Source of the DNA: Palsa-661 sp035535015
GTDB lineage: Bacteria > Actinomycetota > Acidimicrobiia > Acidimicrobiales > UBA8190
DNA: 64,000 bases
Reading direction: 5' to 3'
Assembly (NCBI GenBank): GCA_035535015.1
Contig: DATLQU010000004.1
Location: 124,001 to 188,000, forward strand
Shown: in pieces, positions 39,915 through 48,377 of the stretch
Numbering within the stretch: the stretch's first letter is position 1
Layout of the letters: the number at the start of each line of letters is the position of its first letter
Position numbers and translations under genes: made by a program
The notes under the pieces: model-generated
What the model was told of the DNA's origin: nothing
Seen by the model: the letters and a program-made list of their open reading frames with translations, nothing else
The model's database searches: none

Positions 39915-40751
39915 ATGGCGGCCATGGAACGCAGTGGACTCCTGGAGGGGCAGGTGGCGGTGGTCACCGGAGGAGCCGCCGGCATCGGGGGCGGTGCCTC
40001 GCGTCGCCTGGCGGCGGCGGGGGCCACCGTGGTGATCAACGACATCGATCCCACCCTGTTGGCCGAGGCGGTGGCGGAGATCGCCGATGCCGGGGGATCC
40101 GCCCTGGCCCTCCCGGGGGACATCCGCGACGACGCCACCGTGACGGCGCTGTTGACGGCGGCCCGGTCGGTGGCCGCCGGTCGGATCGACGTCCTCGTCA
40201 ACAACGTCGGCGACTACCGGCCGAACGGTCGGTTCCTGAAAACGGGACCCGAAGAGTGGAACGCCCTCTACGCCATAAACTTCGAACACGTCCTGCGCTG
40301 CACCCGTGCCTTCGCTCCCTCCATGGTGGAGCGGGGAGCCGGCAGCATCGTCAACGTCTCCACCGTGGAGGCCTTCCGGGGGATCCCGGCCAACGCCGTC
40401 TACTCGGCCTTCAATGCCGCCGTCAACGCCTTCACCCGCAGCCTGGCCGTGGAGCTCGGCCGCGACGGCGTGCGGGTCAACGCCATCGCCCCCGATCTGG
40501 CCGACACGCTGCAGACACCGGCGGCGTCGATGCTGCGCGGACGTGCCCCGGCCATGGTGGGCCACTGGGTCCCCCTCGGTCGTTTCGGACACCCGGACGA
40601 CTACGGAGACGTCATCGTCTTCCTGGCCAGTCCCATGGCCCGGTTCGTCACGGGCCACGTCATTCCGGTGGACGGTGGCACCCTGGCCGCCAGCGGCTGG
40701 TACATGCGCGGCGACCAACGCGGCTGGACGAACCTGCCCGACCTTCCCTGA
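39915..40751 (+). CDS. SDR-family protein with a substituted catalytic lysine
   Basis: 278 residues (ATG 39915; ATG 39924 possible). The nucleotide motif 'VVTGGAAGIGGGASRRL' and 'DILVNNVGD'-type 'DVLVNNVGDY' are normal, and Ser is in 'VNVSTVEAF'. But the YxxxK box reads YSAFN (TAC TCG GCC TTC AAT), so the lysine is Asn. 'VNAIAPDLADT' and 'HVIPVDGGTLAASGWYM' follow. The enzyme may be inactive, may use another base, or may belong to a subfamily that tolerates Asn. It is a single-gene unit, 37 bp before the convergent NiCoT gene end. Confidence 0.85.
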   Translation: MAAMERSGLLEGQVAVVTGGAAGIGGGASRRLAAAGATVVINDIDPTLLAEAVAEIADAGGSALALPGDIRDDATVTALLTAARSVAAGRIDVLVNNVGDYRPNGRFLKTGPEEWNALYAINFEHVLRCTRAFAPSMVERGAGSIVNVSTVEAFRGIPANAVYSAFNAAVNAFTRSLAVELGRDGVRVNAIAPDLADTLQTPAASMLRGRAPAMVGHWVPLGRFGHPDDYGDVIVFLASPMARFVTGHVIPVDGGTLAASGWYMRGDQRGWTNLPDLP

Positions 40752-40787
40752 GCGGTCGTCCCTTCGCCGGGGATCGAGGGACGAGGC

Positions 40788-41960
40788 TTACTCGAAGGAC
40801 GACCAGGCGTGGTCCACGGGGTCGGCGGTCATCGTCATCGCCTCGGCCCGGGCCCGCAGGGCGGCGGCATCCCATCTCTCCTCGATCCGGCCGAACCGCC
40901 AGATGGAGAGGGCGACCGCCCAGGTCACGATGAAAACACCGACGATGGCGAAGCCGGCGGTATTGATGTTGAAGGTCTCGAAGAAGTGCCAGACGTTTCC
41001 GCCCCAGTTGAGCTCCGAGGGCAGCAGACCCAGGAATTCGATGGTCCCGATGGCGAAGGCGACGAACACCGACAGTCCGGTGATCGTGATGTTGTAGTAG
41101 ATCTTCCGGATCGGGCGGGCGAAGGCCCAGCCGTAGGCGAAATTCATGAAACATCCGTCGATAGTGTCGAGCAGGCTCATCCCGGCGGCGAAGAGGACGG
41201 GCAGCGACAAGATGGCATAGAAGGGCAGCCCATTGGCTACGGCCGAGCCCGATAGTACGAGCAGTCCGACCTCGGTGGCCGTATCGAAGCCCAGGCCGAA
41301 GAGGATGCCGATCGGATAGATCTTCCACGGCGTGTCGATCCGCGCCGCCAGGGGGCCGAAGAACCTGTTCATCAGTCCCCGCCGGTTGAGCTGTTCCTCC
41401 AATTCGGCATCGTCGTACCGACCCTGCCGGAGCTCCATGAAGACCCGCACGATGGAGACCAGCACGACCACGTTCAGGGCGGCGATCAGGTACAGAAATG
41501 TGCCCGACACCGATGTCCCGACAATCCCGGTCACGTTGTGCAGCCCGGAACCGCCGTTTCTCACCTGCTTGTCGAGGGACCGGATGCCGAAGTTCAGGAG
41601 AACGGAAAGACTGAACACCACTGTGGAGTGCCCGAGGGAGAAGAAAAAGCCGACACTCAAGGGTCGCTTCCCCTCGCTCATGAGCTTCCGGGTGGTGTTG
41701 TCGATGGCGGCGATGTGGTCGGCGTCGAAGGCGTGGCGCATGCCCAGGGTCAGGGCCAGGATGCCGGTACCGACCCCGAAGACCTCGGTACCCGACAGCC
41801 GGTAATGATGGGGTACGGCCGCGGCCAGGAGACCGAAACCAAGCACGAACAAACCCACGACCACGCCGGCCATGGCCCCCACCCGCCTCCACTCCTTCGG
41901 TGTCAGCGCGTCCCGAACCCTTCGCAGCCGTTCCTCCGTCGTCGTCCACCTCGTCGCCAT
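40788..41960 (-). CDS. NiCoT-family nickel/cobalt permease (HoxN/NixA-like)
   Basis: 390 residues, eight or so membrane segments. The metal signature is 'RHAFDADHIAAIDNTTRKLM' (HxxxxDH in TM2), plus 'GFFFSLGHSTVVF' and 'GLGFDTATEVGLLVL' in later helices. It imports Ni2+ or Co2+ with high affinity and low capacity. A Nur-type box stands in the intergenic region, and the gene is divergent from a Fur-family regulator, which points to nickel. Nickel enzymes are not visible in this window; urease or hydrogenase elsewhere would be the client. Confidence 0.93.
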   Translation of the reverse strand: MATRWTTTEERLRRVRDALTPKEWRRVGAMAGVVVGLFVLGFGLLAAAVPHHYRLSGTEVFGVGTGILALTLGMRHAFDADHIAAIDNTTRKLMSEGKRPLSVGFFFSLGHSTVVFSLSVLLNFGIRSLDKQVRNGGSGLHNVTGIVGTSVSGTFLYLIAALNVVVLVSIVRVFMELRQGRYDDAELEEQLNRRGLMNRFFGPLAARIDTPWKIYPIGILFGLGFDTATEVGLLVLSGSAVANGLPFYAILSLPVLFAAGMSLLDTIDGCFMNFAYGWAFARPIRKIYYNITITGLSVFVAFAIGTIEFLGLLPSELNWGGNVWHFFETFNINTAGFAIVGVFIVTWAVALSIWRFGRIEERWDAAALRARAEAMTMTADPVDHAWSSFE

Positions 41961-42003
41961 GATTCGCTCCGTCCCGACCCGTCAGCGACTCAGCGTGCCA
42001 GGA

Positions 42004-42020
42004 ATGCGAACTGGTTGCAA
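42004..42020. promoter_or_regulatory. Candidate Nur (nickel uptake regulator) box
   Basis: ATGCGA-ACTGG-TTGCAA, two half-sites with a 5 bp spacer. It fits the Streptomyces Nur consensus tTGCaa-N5-ttGCAA. It lies between the divergent NiCoT permease gene (start 41960) and Fur-family gene (start 42062), where it could control both. Confidence 0.7.
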
Positions 42021-42061
42021 CAGATACCTGGAAGCAGCCGGGAACGATTATCCTGAGATCG

Positions 42062-42544
42062 GTGGAACGGACCGGGCCGCCGGCACAGACGGAGAGCGAT
42101 CTTGAGGCACGATCCGAGTCGGTGGAGCAGGTCCTCGATCTGTTGCGCTCCCACGGCAGCCGGGTCACCACCTCGAGACGGCTTCTTCTGCAGTGCCTCT
42201 TCCAAGACGGTGTCCACCGGACCGCCGAAGAGCTGGCCGCCGAAGTCCAGACGTCTGCGCCCGACGTCCATCTCTCCACCATCTACCGTAATCTCGACGA
42301 ACTGGAGAGGCTGGGCGTGGTGGTCCACGCCCATCTGGGACACGGTCCGGCGACCTACCACCTGGCCACGGAGACCCACGGCCATCTCGTCTGCGAATCT
42401 TGCGGGGCCATGCTCGAGGCACCCCAGGATTTTTTCGATGCCCTCGCCCGTGCCGCGGCGCGCGACTACGGCTTCACCATCGACCCCCGCCATTTCGCCG
42501 TTCTCGGCCACTGCGCCGCCTGTGCCCCCGCCACGGCCAAGTGA
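42062..42544 (+). CDS. nur: Fur-family metalloregulator, probable nickel sensor
   Basis: 160 residues from GTG 42062. N-terminal winged helix ('SRVTTSRRLLLQCLFQDGVHRTAEELAAEVQTSAPDVHLSTIYRNLDELERLGVVVHAHLGHGPATYHL') and the dimerisation domain with 'HGHLVCESCGAMLEAP' and a second CxxC, 'HCAACAP', for the structural zinc. The family includes Fur, Zur, Mur and Nur. Divergence from a NiCoT permease and a Nur-type box between the two genes favour Nur. The exact metal is inference. Confidence 0.85.
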   Translation: MERTGPPAQTESDLEARSESVEQVLDLLRSHGSRVTTSRRLLLQCLFQDGVHRTAEELAAEVQTSAPDVHLSTIYRNLDELERLGVVVHAHLGHGPATYHLATETHGHLVCESCGAMLEAPQDFFDALARAAARDYGFTIDPRHFAVLGHCAACAPATAK

Positions 42545-42548
42545 CGCC

Positions 42549-43331
42549 CTAATTCCTCCGTCGCCATCCACCGGCGGCGTGGCTGCCCCCGTCGACATGC
42601 AACGTGGTTCCGGTAATGAAACGAGCCGCGTTGCTGGCCAGGAAGACCGCCGCCCAGGCGGCGTCGTCGGGACTGCCGAGGTAGCCGAGGGGCGGGACAT
42701 GGACGGGTTCGAAGGGCATGTCGTGGGCCCGGAACTGCTCACGGGTGTCGCGTTCGCCCGCGCTCGTCAGGGCGTCGGGGGCGATGGCATTGACCCGGAT
42801 CCCCGGTTCCGCCAACTCGAGGGCCAGTGACTTCGTCAGGTTGTCGACGGCCGCCTTCATGGCCGCGTAGATGGCGAAGCCGGGTGCGGCCTGGTGGGCT
42901 TCGATGGAGGTCACGTTCACGATGGCCCCTCCGGAGGGCATGTGCGGAACCACGAGCCGCACCATCCGGGTCACCTGGCTGAAGTTCTCGGCCACCAGTC
43001 GTTCCTCTCCGTTCTCCGACGTGGCCAGTAGGGATGCGGCGAACGTGCCTCCGGCGTTGTTCACCAGGATGTCGATTCCGCCGCAGGACGTCGCCACCTC
43101 GTCGACGAAGCGGGCCACGGCTTCACCGTCACGGACGTCGAGGACCCGGCGCAGTGTCCTGGGCATCCCGTCCTCGAGGTTGAGGGTGTCCTCGAAGGGA
43201 TGGAACGTCTCGTTCTCGAGGCGGTCGCACAGGGCAACGGTGGCTCCGCAGAGAGCGAAGATGCGTGCCGTAGCCTCTCCGATGCCGCGAGCGGCGCCGG
43301 TGATGATGGCCACCCGGCCGTCGAGCCGCAT
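42549..43331 (-). CDS. Short-chain dehydrogenase/reductase (SDR)
   Basis: 260 residues from ATG 43331 (GGAGATC upstream). 'VAIITGAARGIGEATARIFALCGATVALCDRL', 'NNAGGTFAAS', 'VNVTSIEAHQ' and YAAMK all intact; 'HDMPFEPVHVPPLGYLGSPDDAAWAAVFLAS' is a less common insert. A dehydrogenase of 3-hydroxyacyl- or ring alcohol type. It converges on the Fur-family gene, 4 bp between stops, and is divergent from the cupin operon. Confidence 0.9.
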   Translation of the reverse strand: MRLDGRVAIITGAARGIGEATARIFALCGATVALCDRLENETFHPFEDTLNLEDGMPRTLRRVLDVRDGEAVARFVDEVATSCGGIDILVNNAGGTFAASLLATSENGEERLVAENFSQVTRMVRLVVPHMPSGGAIVNVTSIEAHQAAPGFAIYAAMKAAVDNLTKSLALELAEPGIRVNAIAPDALTSAGERDTREQFRAHDMPFEPVHVPPLGYLGSPDDAAWAAVFLASNAARFITGTTLHVDGGSHAAGGWRRRN

Positions 43332-43525
43332 CGGCTGATCTCCGCTCGTCAACCTGACCTCCCTGAGACAACCGTCATGCAGAGGGCGCCGGCCACCTAC
43401 CTGCTCCCCATCTTTCACGAACCCGGCGTTGACTGGACAGCCGCCGGCTCAGTAACGATGCTTCGCCACGTCCCACCGAAGACCGACCTGTCGACGGGAC
43501 GAACTCTAGGCTTCGGGGAGGTGCC

Positions 43526-44077
43526 ATGGCAGACGACACCGAGATCGCAGGATCCGGTCTGGCTCCGACGTTCCGCCACATCGACGACCCCGGCATGAAC
43601 TGGCAACAGGTGAAGGCCGTCCGCAACCCGGACGGATCGACGTCGTCGGTCTGGGAGAAGTGGCTGGCCTTCTCACCCGATCCGCAATATCTGAGTCTCT
43701 ACGCCAAATGGGATCCGGGCGTGGTCATCCGCCGGCACGGGCACTACAGCCCCCACGTCCTCTTCGTCATCGAAGGCGACATGTGGTGCGGCGATCGGCA
43801 TTGCCCGGCCGGTACCCACATCGAGCTTCCTCTGGGCGCGGCTTTCGGACCGTTCGTGGCCGGACCTCGAGGCACCCTTCTCCTCGAGGTGATGATGGGC
43901 GATCCCCGCTCGTGGGGCGACGACCCCGGGGCCTTCGAACGAGCCCTGGAGCAGCGCGGTGCGGTGGCTCTACCCGATCCCGAGATCGAATTGCCGGCCT
44001 GGCTGGAGGACCTCCGGTCACGATGGCTCGTGGACGGCGAGTCCCAAGACCAGCCCTCGCCTCCGCCATCGCTGTGA
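43526..44077 (+). CDS. Cupin-domain protein
   Basis: 183 residues from ATG 43526 (GGGGAGG upstream). A single small beta-barrel with 'RRHGHYSPHVLFVIEGDMWCGDRHCPAGTHIELPLGAAFGPFVAG'; His residues of cupin motif 1 and a downstream acidic cluster are the likely metal site, together with 'LLLEVMMGDPRSWGDDPGAFE'. Two Cys in 'WCGDRHC' are unusual. It could be a small dioxygenase, isomerase or sensor. Its TGA overlaps the GTG of the next gene. Confidence 0.75.
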   Translation: MADDTEIAGSGLAPTFRHIDDPGMNWQQVKAVRNPDGSTSSVWEKWLAFSPDPQYLSLYAKWDPGVVIRRHGHYSPHVLFVIEGDMWCGDRHCPAGTHIELPLGAAFGPFVAGPRGTLLLEVMMGDPRSWGDDPGAFERALEQRGAVALPDPEIELPAWLEDLRSRWLVDGESQDQPSPPPSL

Positions 44078-44823
44078 TCGTCGTCCTGGGAGACGGTGTA
44101 CCCGGCGACGCCTCGCACGCACTGGCCCGCGGACTCCGACAACTCGGGGAGGAGGTCGTGCTCGGGGCACGGGTCACCGATGGGCCCGAGGCCGACGACA
44201 TCGTCGCGATCCGGTGCGCCATGAGCTCGGGCCACGAGGTGGCCGAGTTCCTCGCCCGGGTCGAGGCCGCCGCCCACCCGGTCCACGCCGTCGTCCTCGT
44301 CTCGACCGGCGTGACGGCACCTGCGCCGGGCGAGTTGGCCGCCCTCGATGCCGACCAGTGGGAGGAAGGGGTGGAGGCGCCCCTTCAGCGCACCCTGGCC
44401 TGTTTCCAGGGTTCCTACCGACGGCTCCGGGGGCGTGGTGGTTGCCTCGTGGTCCTCGTCCCCACCATGGCGCTCGTCGGCGCGGCCGGTGGAGCACCCT
44501 GGGCGGCGGTGGCCGAGGCTCAGAGGGCCATGGCCAAATCGGCGGGGCGGTCCTGGGGCCACGAGGGGATCACCGTGAATTGCCTGGCCGTCCCGGCATC
44601 GCTTCTCGCCGCTGCGCCGAGCGCGGAGGACACGGCGACCTCCGGCGGATCGGGCGGAGGAACTGGTCTCGATCGTCCTGGGCTTCCCCCGCCTTCGCTT
44701 GAACGGTCGCCGACCATGGACACCGAGGTCGCTCCCGTCGTGGCGTCGCTGGCCGCCCGCGCCTGGGCCGGCGTCACCGGTGCCACGATCGCCGTTGACG
44801 GTGGCATCTGGATGACGCCGTGA
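44074..44823 (+). CDS. Catalytically degenerate SDR-like protein (probable non-catalytic partner)
   Basis: 249 residues from GTG 44074 (GTGA overlap with the cupin gene). It is an SDR by its fold and end ('GITVNCLAVP', 'ITGATIAVDGG'-like 'VTGATIAVDGGIWMTP'), but the key residues are gone. The glycine-rich loop reads LGDGVPGDASHAL, and aligning the active site to the next gene's 'PAYSAVKGALRGMAK' gives 'APWAAVAEAQRAMAK', so Tyr is Trp and Lys is Ala. It probably cannot bind NAD(P) or do chemistry by itself. It is directly coupled to an intact SDR (GTGA overlap), so a structural or regulatory subunit is likely. Confidence 0.75.
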   Translation: MIVVLGDGVPGDASHALARGLRQLGEEVVLGARVTDGPEADDIVAIRCAMSSGHEVAEFLARVEAAAHPVHAVVLVSTGVTAPAPGELAALDADQWEEGVEAPLQRTLACFQGSYRRLRGRGGCLVVLVPTMALVGAAGGAPWAAVAEAQRAMAKSAGRSWGHEGITVNCLAVPASLLAAAPSAEDTATSGGSGGGTGLDRPGLPPPSLERSPTMDTEVAPVVASLAARAWAGVTGATIAVDGGIWMTP

Positions 44824-45581
44824 CCGGACCCCTGGACGGTCGGGTCGTCCTCGTGACCGGTAGTGGCGCCGGGATCGGCCGCGCCCTCTGTCTGGCCTGT
44901 GCCGACGCCGGTGCCCACGTGGTCGCCACCGGCCCGGGCGACAACGGTCAGGAGACAGCGGCACTCGTCGCCGCCCGTGGCGGAAGTGCCATCTTCGTGC
45001 GCACCGACGTCGTCGTGGCCGCCCAGGTGGAGCACGCCGTGGCCACGGCACTCGATTCTTTCGGTCGTCTCGACGCCGTGGTCCACAATGCCACCAGCCG
45101 GCTCTCCAGCCGGCTGGAAGCCATCGACGACATCGATGACGACACATGGGCCGATCACCTGGCCGTGTCGCTTCGCGGCGCGTACCACTGCGCCCGCAGC
45201 GCTCGACCCCACCTCCCGGCCGGCGGTCGTTTCCTGCTGATGACGTCGCCCGCCGCGCTCGAGGGCAGCGTGGCTCTCCCCGCCTACAGCGCCGTCAAGG
45301 GAGCGCTCCGAGGAATGGCCAAGTGCCTGGCCGTCGAATGGGGACCGCTCGGCATCACCGTGAATTGCCTGTCCCCGTTGGCCCAGACTTCGGCGCTCGA
45401 CAATGCCTACCGGGAGAACCCGGCGCTCGAGCCGCGGCTCCGCCGGGTCGTGCCCCTCGGTCGAGTCGGCCACCCTGAGGACGACATTGCTCCGGCCGTC
45501 GTCTATCTGCTGAGCGACGGTGCCCGGTACATCACCGGCCAGACGATCGTGGTCGACGGCGGGCGCTTCACCGGCCTCTGA
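44820..45581 (+). CDS. Short-chain dehydrogenase/reductase (SDR)
   Basis: 253 residues, GTG 44820 overlapping the preceding stop. 'VVLVTGSGAGIGRALCLACADAGAHVVATG' (NADP-type), Ser in 'LMTSPAALEG', Tyr and Lys in YSAVK, 'GITVNCLSP' and 'YITGQTIVVDGGRF' are all present. It is the active partner of the preceding degenerate SDR. Its substrate is probably the same as that of the cupin and LLM proteins in the cluster. Confidence 0.9.
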   Translation: MTGPLDGRVVLVTGSGAGIGRALCLACADAGAHVVATGPGDNGQETAALVAARGGSAIFVRTDVVVAAQVEHAVATALDSFGRLDAVVHNATSRLSSRLEAIDDIDDDTWADHLAVSLRGAYHCARSARPHLPAGGRFLLMTSPAALEGSVALPAYSAVKGALRGMAKCLAVEWGPLGITVNCLSPLAQTSALDNAYRENPALEPRLRRVVPLGRVGHPEDDIAPAVVYLLSDGARYITGQTIVVDGGRFTGL

Positions 45582-45616
45582 CCGATCCTGGCGTCCGTTC
45601 GTGCGACAGTGGGCCG

Positions 45617-46597
45617 ATGGACGTCCTTCCGCCCTTGTCGACCGGATCGATCTCTCTGCGTCTCTACCCGCATACCGGCCTCGGTGCCGACGCCGTGGTC
45701 GATGAACTCCTCACCCAGGGCCGGTTGGCCTCCGAGGCCGGATTCGACGGCGTCATGACGAGCGAGCATCACGCTGGATTCGCCGGCTACATGCCCAACC
45801 CCCTCCAGGCGGCCGGGTGGCTCCTCGAGGCCATGTCCACCGGCTGGGCCGCGCCGTGCCCGTTGCTGCTCACCTTGCGTCCACCGGCGCTGGTGGCCGA
45901 AGAGGTTGCCTGGCTGGCGGCGCGCCATCCGGGGCGTGTGGGTCTCGGGATGGCGGCCGGTTCCCTCGTCTCGGATTTCGAGATCATGGGACTGACGAAG
46001 GAGAACCTCACGGAGCGTTTCGCCGCCGGTCTCGCCCTGCTGGCCGGTGCTCTCGGGGGGGACGATCCCGGTCCTTTGGCATCCGATCCCGCCATCGAGC
46101 GGTGCCGGACTCACCCGGTGCCGATGGCCAGTGCCGCCATGAGCCTGGCCGCCGTGCGCCGGGCGGCCAATCACCACATGGGAATCGTCTTCGACTCGCT
46201 GTCGACGCCCGACCGCGTCCGGCTCCTGGTTGACGCCTATCGCCAGATGGGCGGCGACCGGGCCTGCATCTTGATCCGCCGAGCCTGGGTGGGATCGCCG
46301 CCCACCGACCAGATGTCCCGACAGGTGGAGATCTACCGGGGCTATGCGCACCCCGGAGCCCAGGCTCATTGGACGTCGGACGAGCTCGTCACCGGCGCCG
46401 ATGCCCACACCGTGGCCGAGGGACTCTACGAGGTCATGGCCAGGGCCGGGGCCGACGCCTGCAACCTCCGTGTCCATGCACCGGGGATCGAACCGGGGCA
46501 GGTGCGGAACCAGATCGTCGCCCTGACCGATGTGGTCGGCCGCCTCCGTGTCCTGCTCGGTCAGGCCAGGCAGCGCAAGGGCCGCCCGCCGTTGTAG
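45617..46597 (+). CDS. LLM-class oxidoreductase
   Basis: 326 residues. Luciferase-like fold: 'LLTQGRLASEAGFDGVMTSEHHAGFAGYMPNPLQAAGWLLEAMS', 'LVAEEVAWLAARHPGRVGLGMAAGS', 'FEIMGLTKENLTERFAAGLALLAGAL', and 'ADACNLRVHAPGIEPGQVRNQI'. The cofactor is F420H2 or FMNH2; the second is common where the barrel begins 'EAGFDGV.TSEHH'. The last 37 bp overlap the end of the convergent MBL-fold gene. Confidence 0.88.
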   Translation: MDVLPPLSTGSISLRLYPHTGLGADAVVDELLTQGRLASEAGFDGVMTSEHHAGFAGYMPNPLQAAGWLLEAMSTGWAAPCPLLLTLRPPALVAEEVAWLAARHPGRVGLGMAAGSLVSDFEIMGLTKENLTERFAAGLALLAGALGGDDPGPLASDPAIERCRTHPVPMASAAMSLAAVRRAANHHMGIVFDSLSTPDRVRLLVDAYRQMGGDRACILIRRAWVGSPPTDQMSRQVEIYRGYAHPGAQAHWTSDELVTGADAHTVAEGLYEVMARAGADACNLRVHAPGIEPGQVRNQIVALTDVVGRLRVLLGQARQRKGRPPL

Positions 46598-47508
46598 CTG
46601 ATCATGTCGACGAAGGCGCCGGGGACGTCGATCGGATCACCGGGCCGGGCGCCGGCGCACTCGGCGTAGGCGCGGTGCAGGTTGCCCACGATCCTCTCAG
46701 GATCGCTCAGCGACGCGTAGGGACCCAGATCGACCTGTCGGGCGGCGTCCAGGGGAGAGAGGCCGGCGGCCCAGGTCTCCGCCGCTGTTTCCTGCACGAA
46801 GCGGAGGTATTCACCAACTGTGTCGATCATCTCTCGACCACAGGGCGGACCGTGCCCGGGCACGAGGACCTCCGCGTCGAATTCCAGGAGCCGGTCGAGC
46901 ACCATCATGGCCCCGGACACCGAGCCCATGAGCACGAACGGAGTCCCACCGTTGAAGACGATGTCACCGGTGAACAAGACCCTGCGTTCGGGGATCCAGG
47001 CCACGACGTCGTTGGTCGTGTGGGCGGCCGTCCCGAAGTGGTGGAGCTCAACCAGGACGTCGTCGACGTAGACGTTGAGGCGCCGTTCGAAGGTGATGAA
47101 CGGTGCCGCCGTCTCGAGTGCACCCCAGTCGACGGGCTCGAAGATCCCGTCGGGACGCATGATCCCCATCGCGCGCACGGCGTCCCGGCAGTACTCGTGA
47201 CCGATGATGGCCGCATAGGGCACGAGGCAGTTGCCGTTCGTGTGGTCTCCGTGGTGATGGGTGTTCACCAGGGTACGCCGCCCGGTTCCGGCCACCAGGT
47301 CGACCGTATCGAGGAAGGCCCGAGTGCGTGCCTCGGTGGCACATGTATCGATGCACAGCACCCCCGATTCCCCGACCACGAATCCGGTGTTGTTGATCCA
47401 CCACGACCCATCGGGTTGGACGTAGGCGTAGACGCCTTCCGCCACCTCCTCGGTATGGGGCGGGGCCAAGGGATGCCCGTGGGCGTCGTCGTGGTGCGCG
47501 CTCGTCAT
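46561..47508 (-). CDS. Metallo-beta-lactamase-fold hydrolase
   Basis: 315 residues. Metal motif 'VNTHHHGDHTNGNC' (HxHxDH), 'DWGALETAAPFITFERRLNVYVDDVLVELHHFGTAAHTTNDVVAWIPERRVLFTGDIVFNGG', and 'VLVPGHGPPCGREMI' with the last His. It probably hydrolyses a lactone, thioester or similar ring in a catabolic pathway. Its C-terminus overlaps the LLM gene. ATG 47508 is followed by a His/Asp-rich tail and is accepted. Confidence 0.88.
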   Translation of the reverse strand: MTSAHHDDAHGHPLAPPHTEEVAEGVYAYVQPDGSWWINNTGFVVGESGVLCIDTCATEARTRAFLDTVDLVAGTGRRTLVNTHHHGDHTNGNCLVPYAAIIGHEYCRDAVRAMGIMRPDGIFEPVDWGALETAAPFITFERRLNVYVDDVLVELHHFGTAAHTTNDVVAWIPERRVLFTGDIVFNGGTPFVLMGSVSGAMMVLDRLLEFDAEVLVPGHGPPCGREMIDTVGEYLRFVQETAAETWAAGLSPLDAARQVDLGPYASLSDPERIVGNLHRAYAECAGARPGDPIDVPGAFVDMISYNGGRPLRCLA

Positions 47509-47586
47509 TGAGGTGTTGTATCACCGTCCTCCCGACGGGGGTCGGCCGAGCGGTTGGCCCGACCACCGGACGGCCCGCCCACCAGA

Positions 47587-48300
47587 TCAGGCGATCAGCG
47601 TGATCCGTGACCCGTCGCTGCCCGGGTGACCGTGCTCGGCCACCACGAAGCCCTGGCCCCTGGCCACGCGATAGGCGGCGAGGGCGGCGGCCAAGGCGTC
47701 GACCCCGTCGAGGCCCCACATCTCCACGAAATCCGGTCGTTCCACGAGCGGCTCGAGGAGAGCGACCCGTTGGGCGATGCCGACTGCCGTACCCCGAGGT
47801 TTCAGCTTGATCGCCGGCCGCGCCGTCAGAGCCAGCCGGGTGAACGAGCCGGAGGGGTAGGTCTCGAAGAATTGGACCGATCGACATTGCGACCGGAGCC
47901 GCTCCCACAGTGTGAAGCCGGCCTTCATCCACGCCAGGCGGGCCGGGAACGACGCTCCGGCCGACGGGGTCAACATGCTGACGGGTCCCCCGAGCAGACG
48001 ATCCTCACGTCCGTGGTGGGTGGCGGCCAGGGCGACCTCGGCGCACCGGGCCGGCCGGACCTTCGGAAGCGGGCAGCCGGCCGTCTGTCGGTCAGGTGCG
48101 TCGATACCGACGTGCGAGGCCTGAGCGCACAGGCGCTCCAACCGAGCAAGACCCGACTCTCCGATGGAGAGGTGGACGTCCTCGACGACGGGCCGGTCAC
48201 CGTTGACGCCGGTCAGGAACACGGCGTGGACAGCCTTGGTGCCGAAATCGATTCCGCCGACTCTGATGGTCCCGTTGTCGGCGTCCGAAGGAGGATCCAC
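47587..48300 (-). CDS. DUF429-type protein
   Basis: 237 residues. 'IRVGGIDFGTKAVHAVFL' is an actin/RNase H-like N-terminal strand; 'VGIDAPDRQTAGCPLPKVRPARCAEVAL', 'ETYPSGSF' and 'DGVDALAAALAAYRVARGQG' are typical of the DUF429 family, whose members have an RNase H-like fold but no proven activity. The first Met (48300) may be one or two codons too early. It is isolated by 78 bp on one side and 77 bp on the other. Confidence 0.75.
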   Translation of the reverse strand: MDPPSDADNGTIRVGGIDFGTKAVHAVFLTGVNGDRPVVEDVHLSIGESGLARLERLCAQASHVGIDAPDRQTAGCPLPKVRPARCAEVALAATHHGREDRLLGGPVSMLTPSAGASFPARLAWMKAGFTLWERLRSQCRSVQFFETYPSGSFTRLALTARPAIKLKPRGTAVGIAQRVALLEPLVERPDFVEMWGLDGVDALAAALAAYRVARGQGFVVAEHGHPGSDGSRITLIA

Positions 48301-48377
48301 GGTCGTCAGCGTAGGGACTCGCCACCGGCGCCGTGGGCGGGCGCTCGGGAAGGGGTGAATCCTCGGGCGTCACATGG

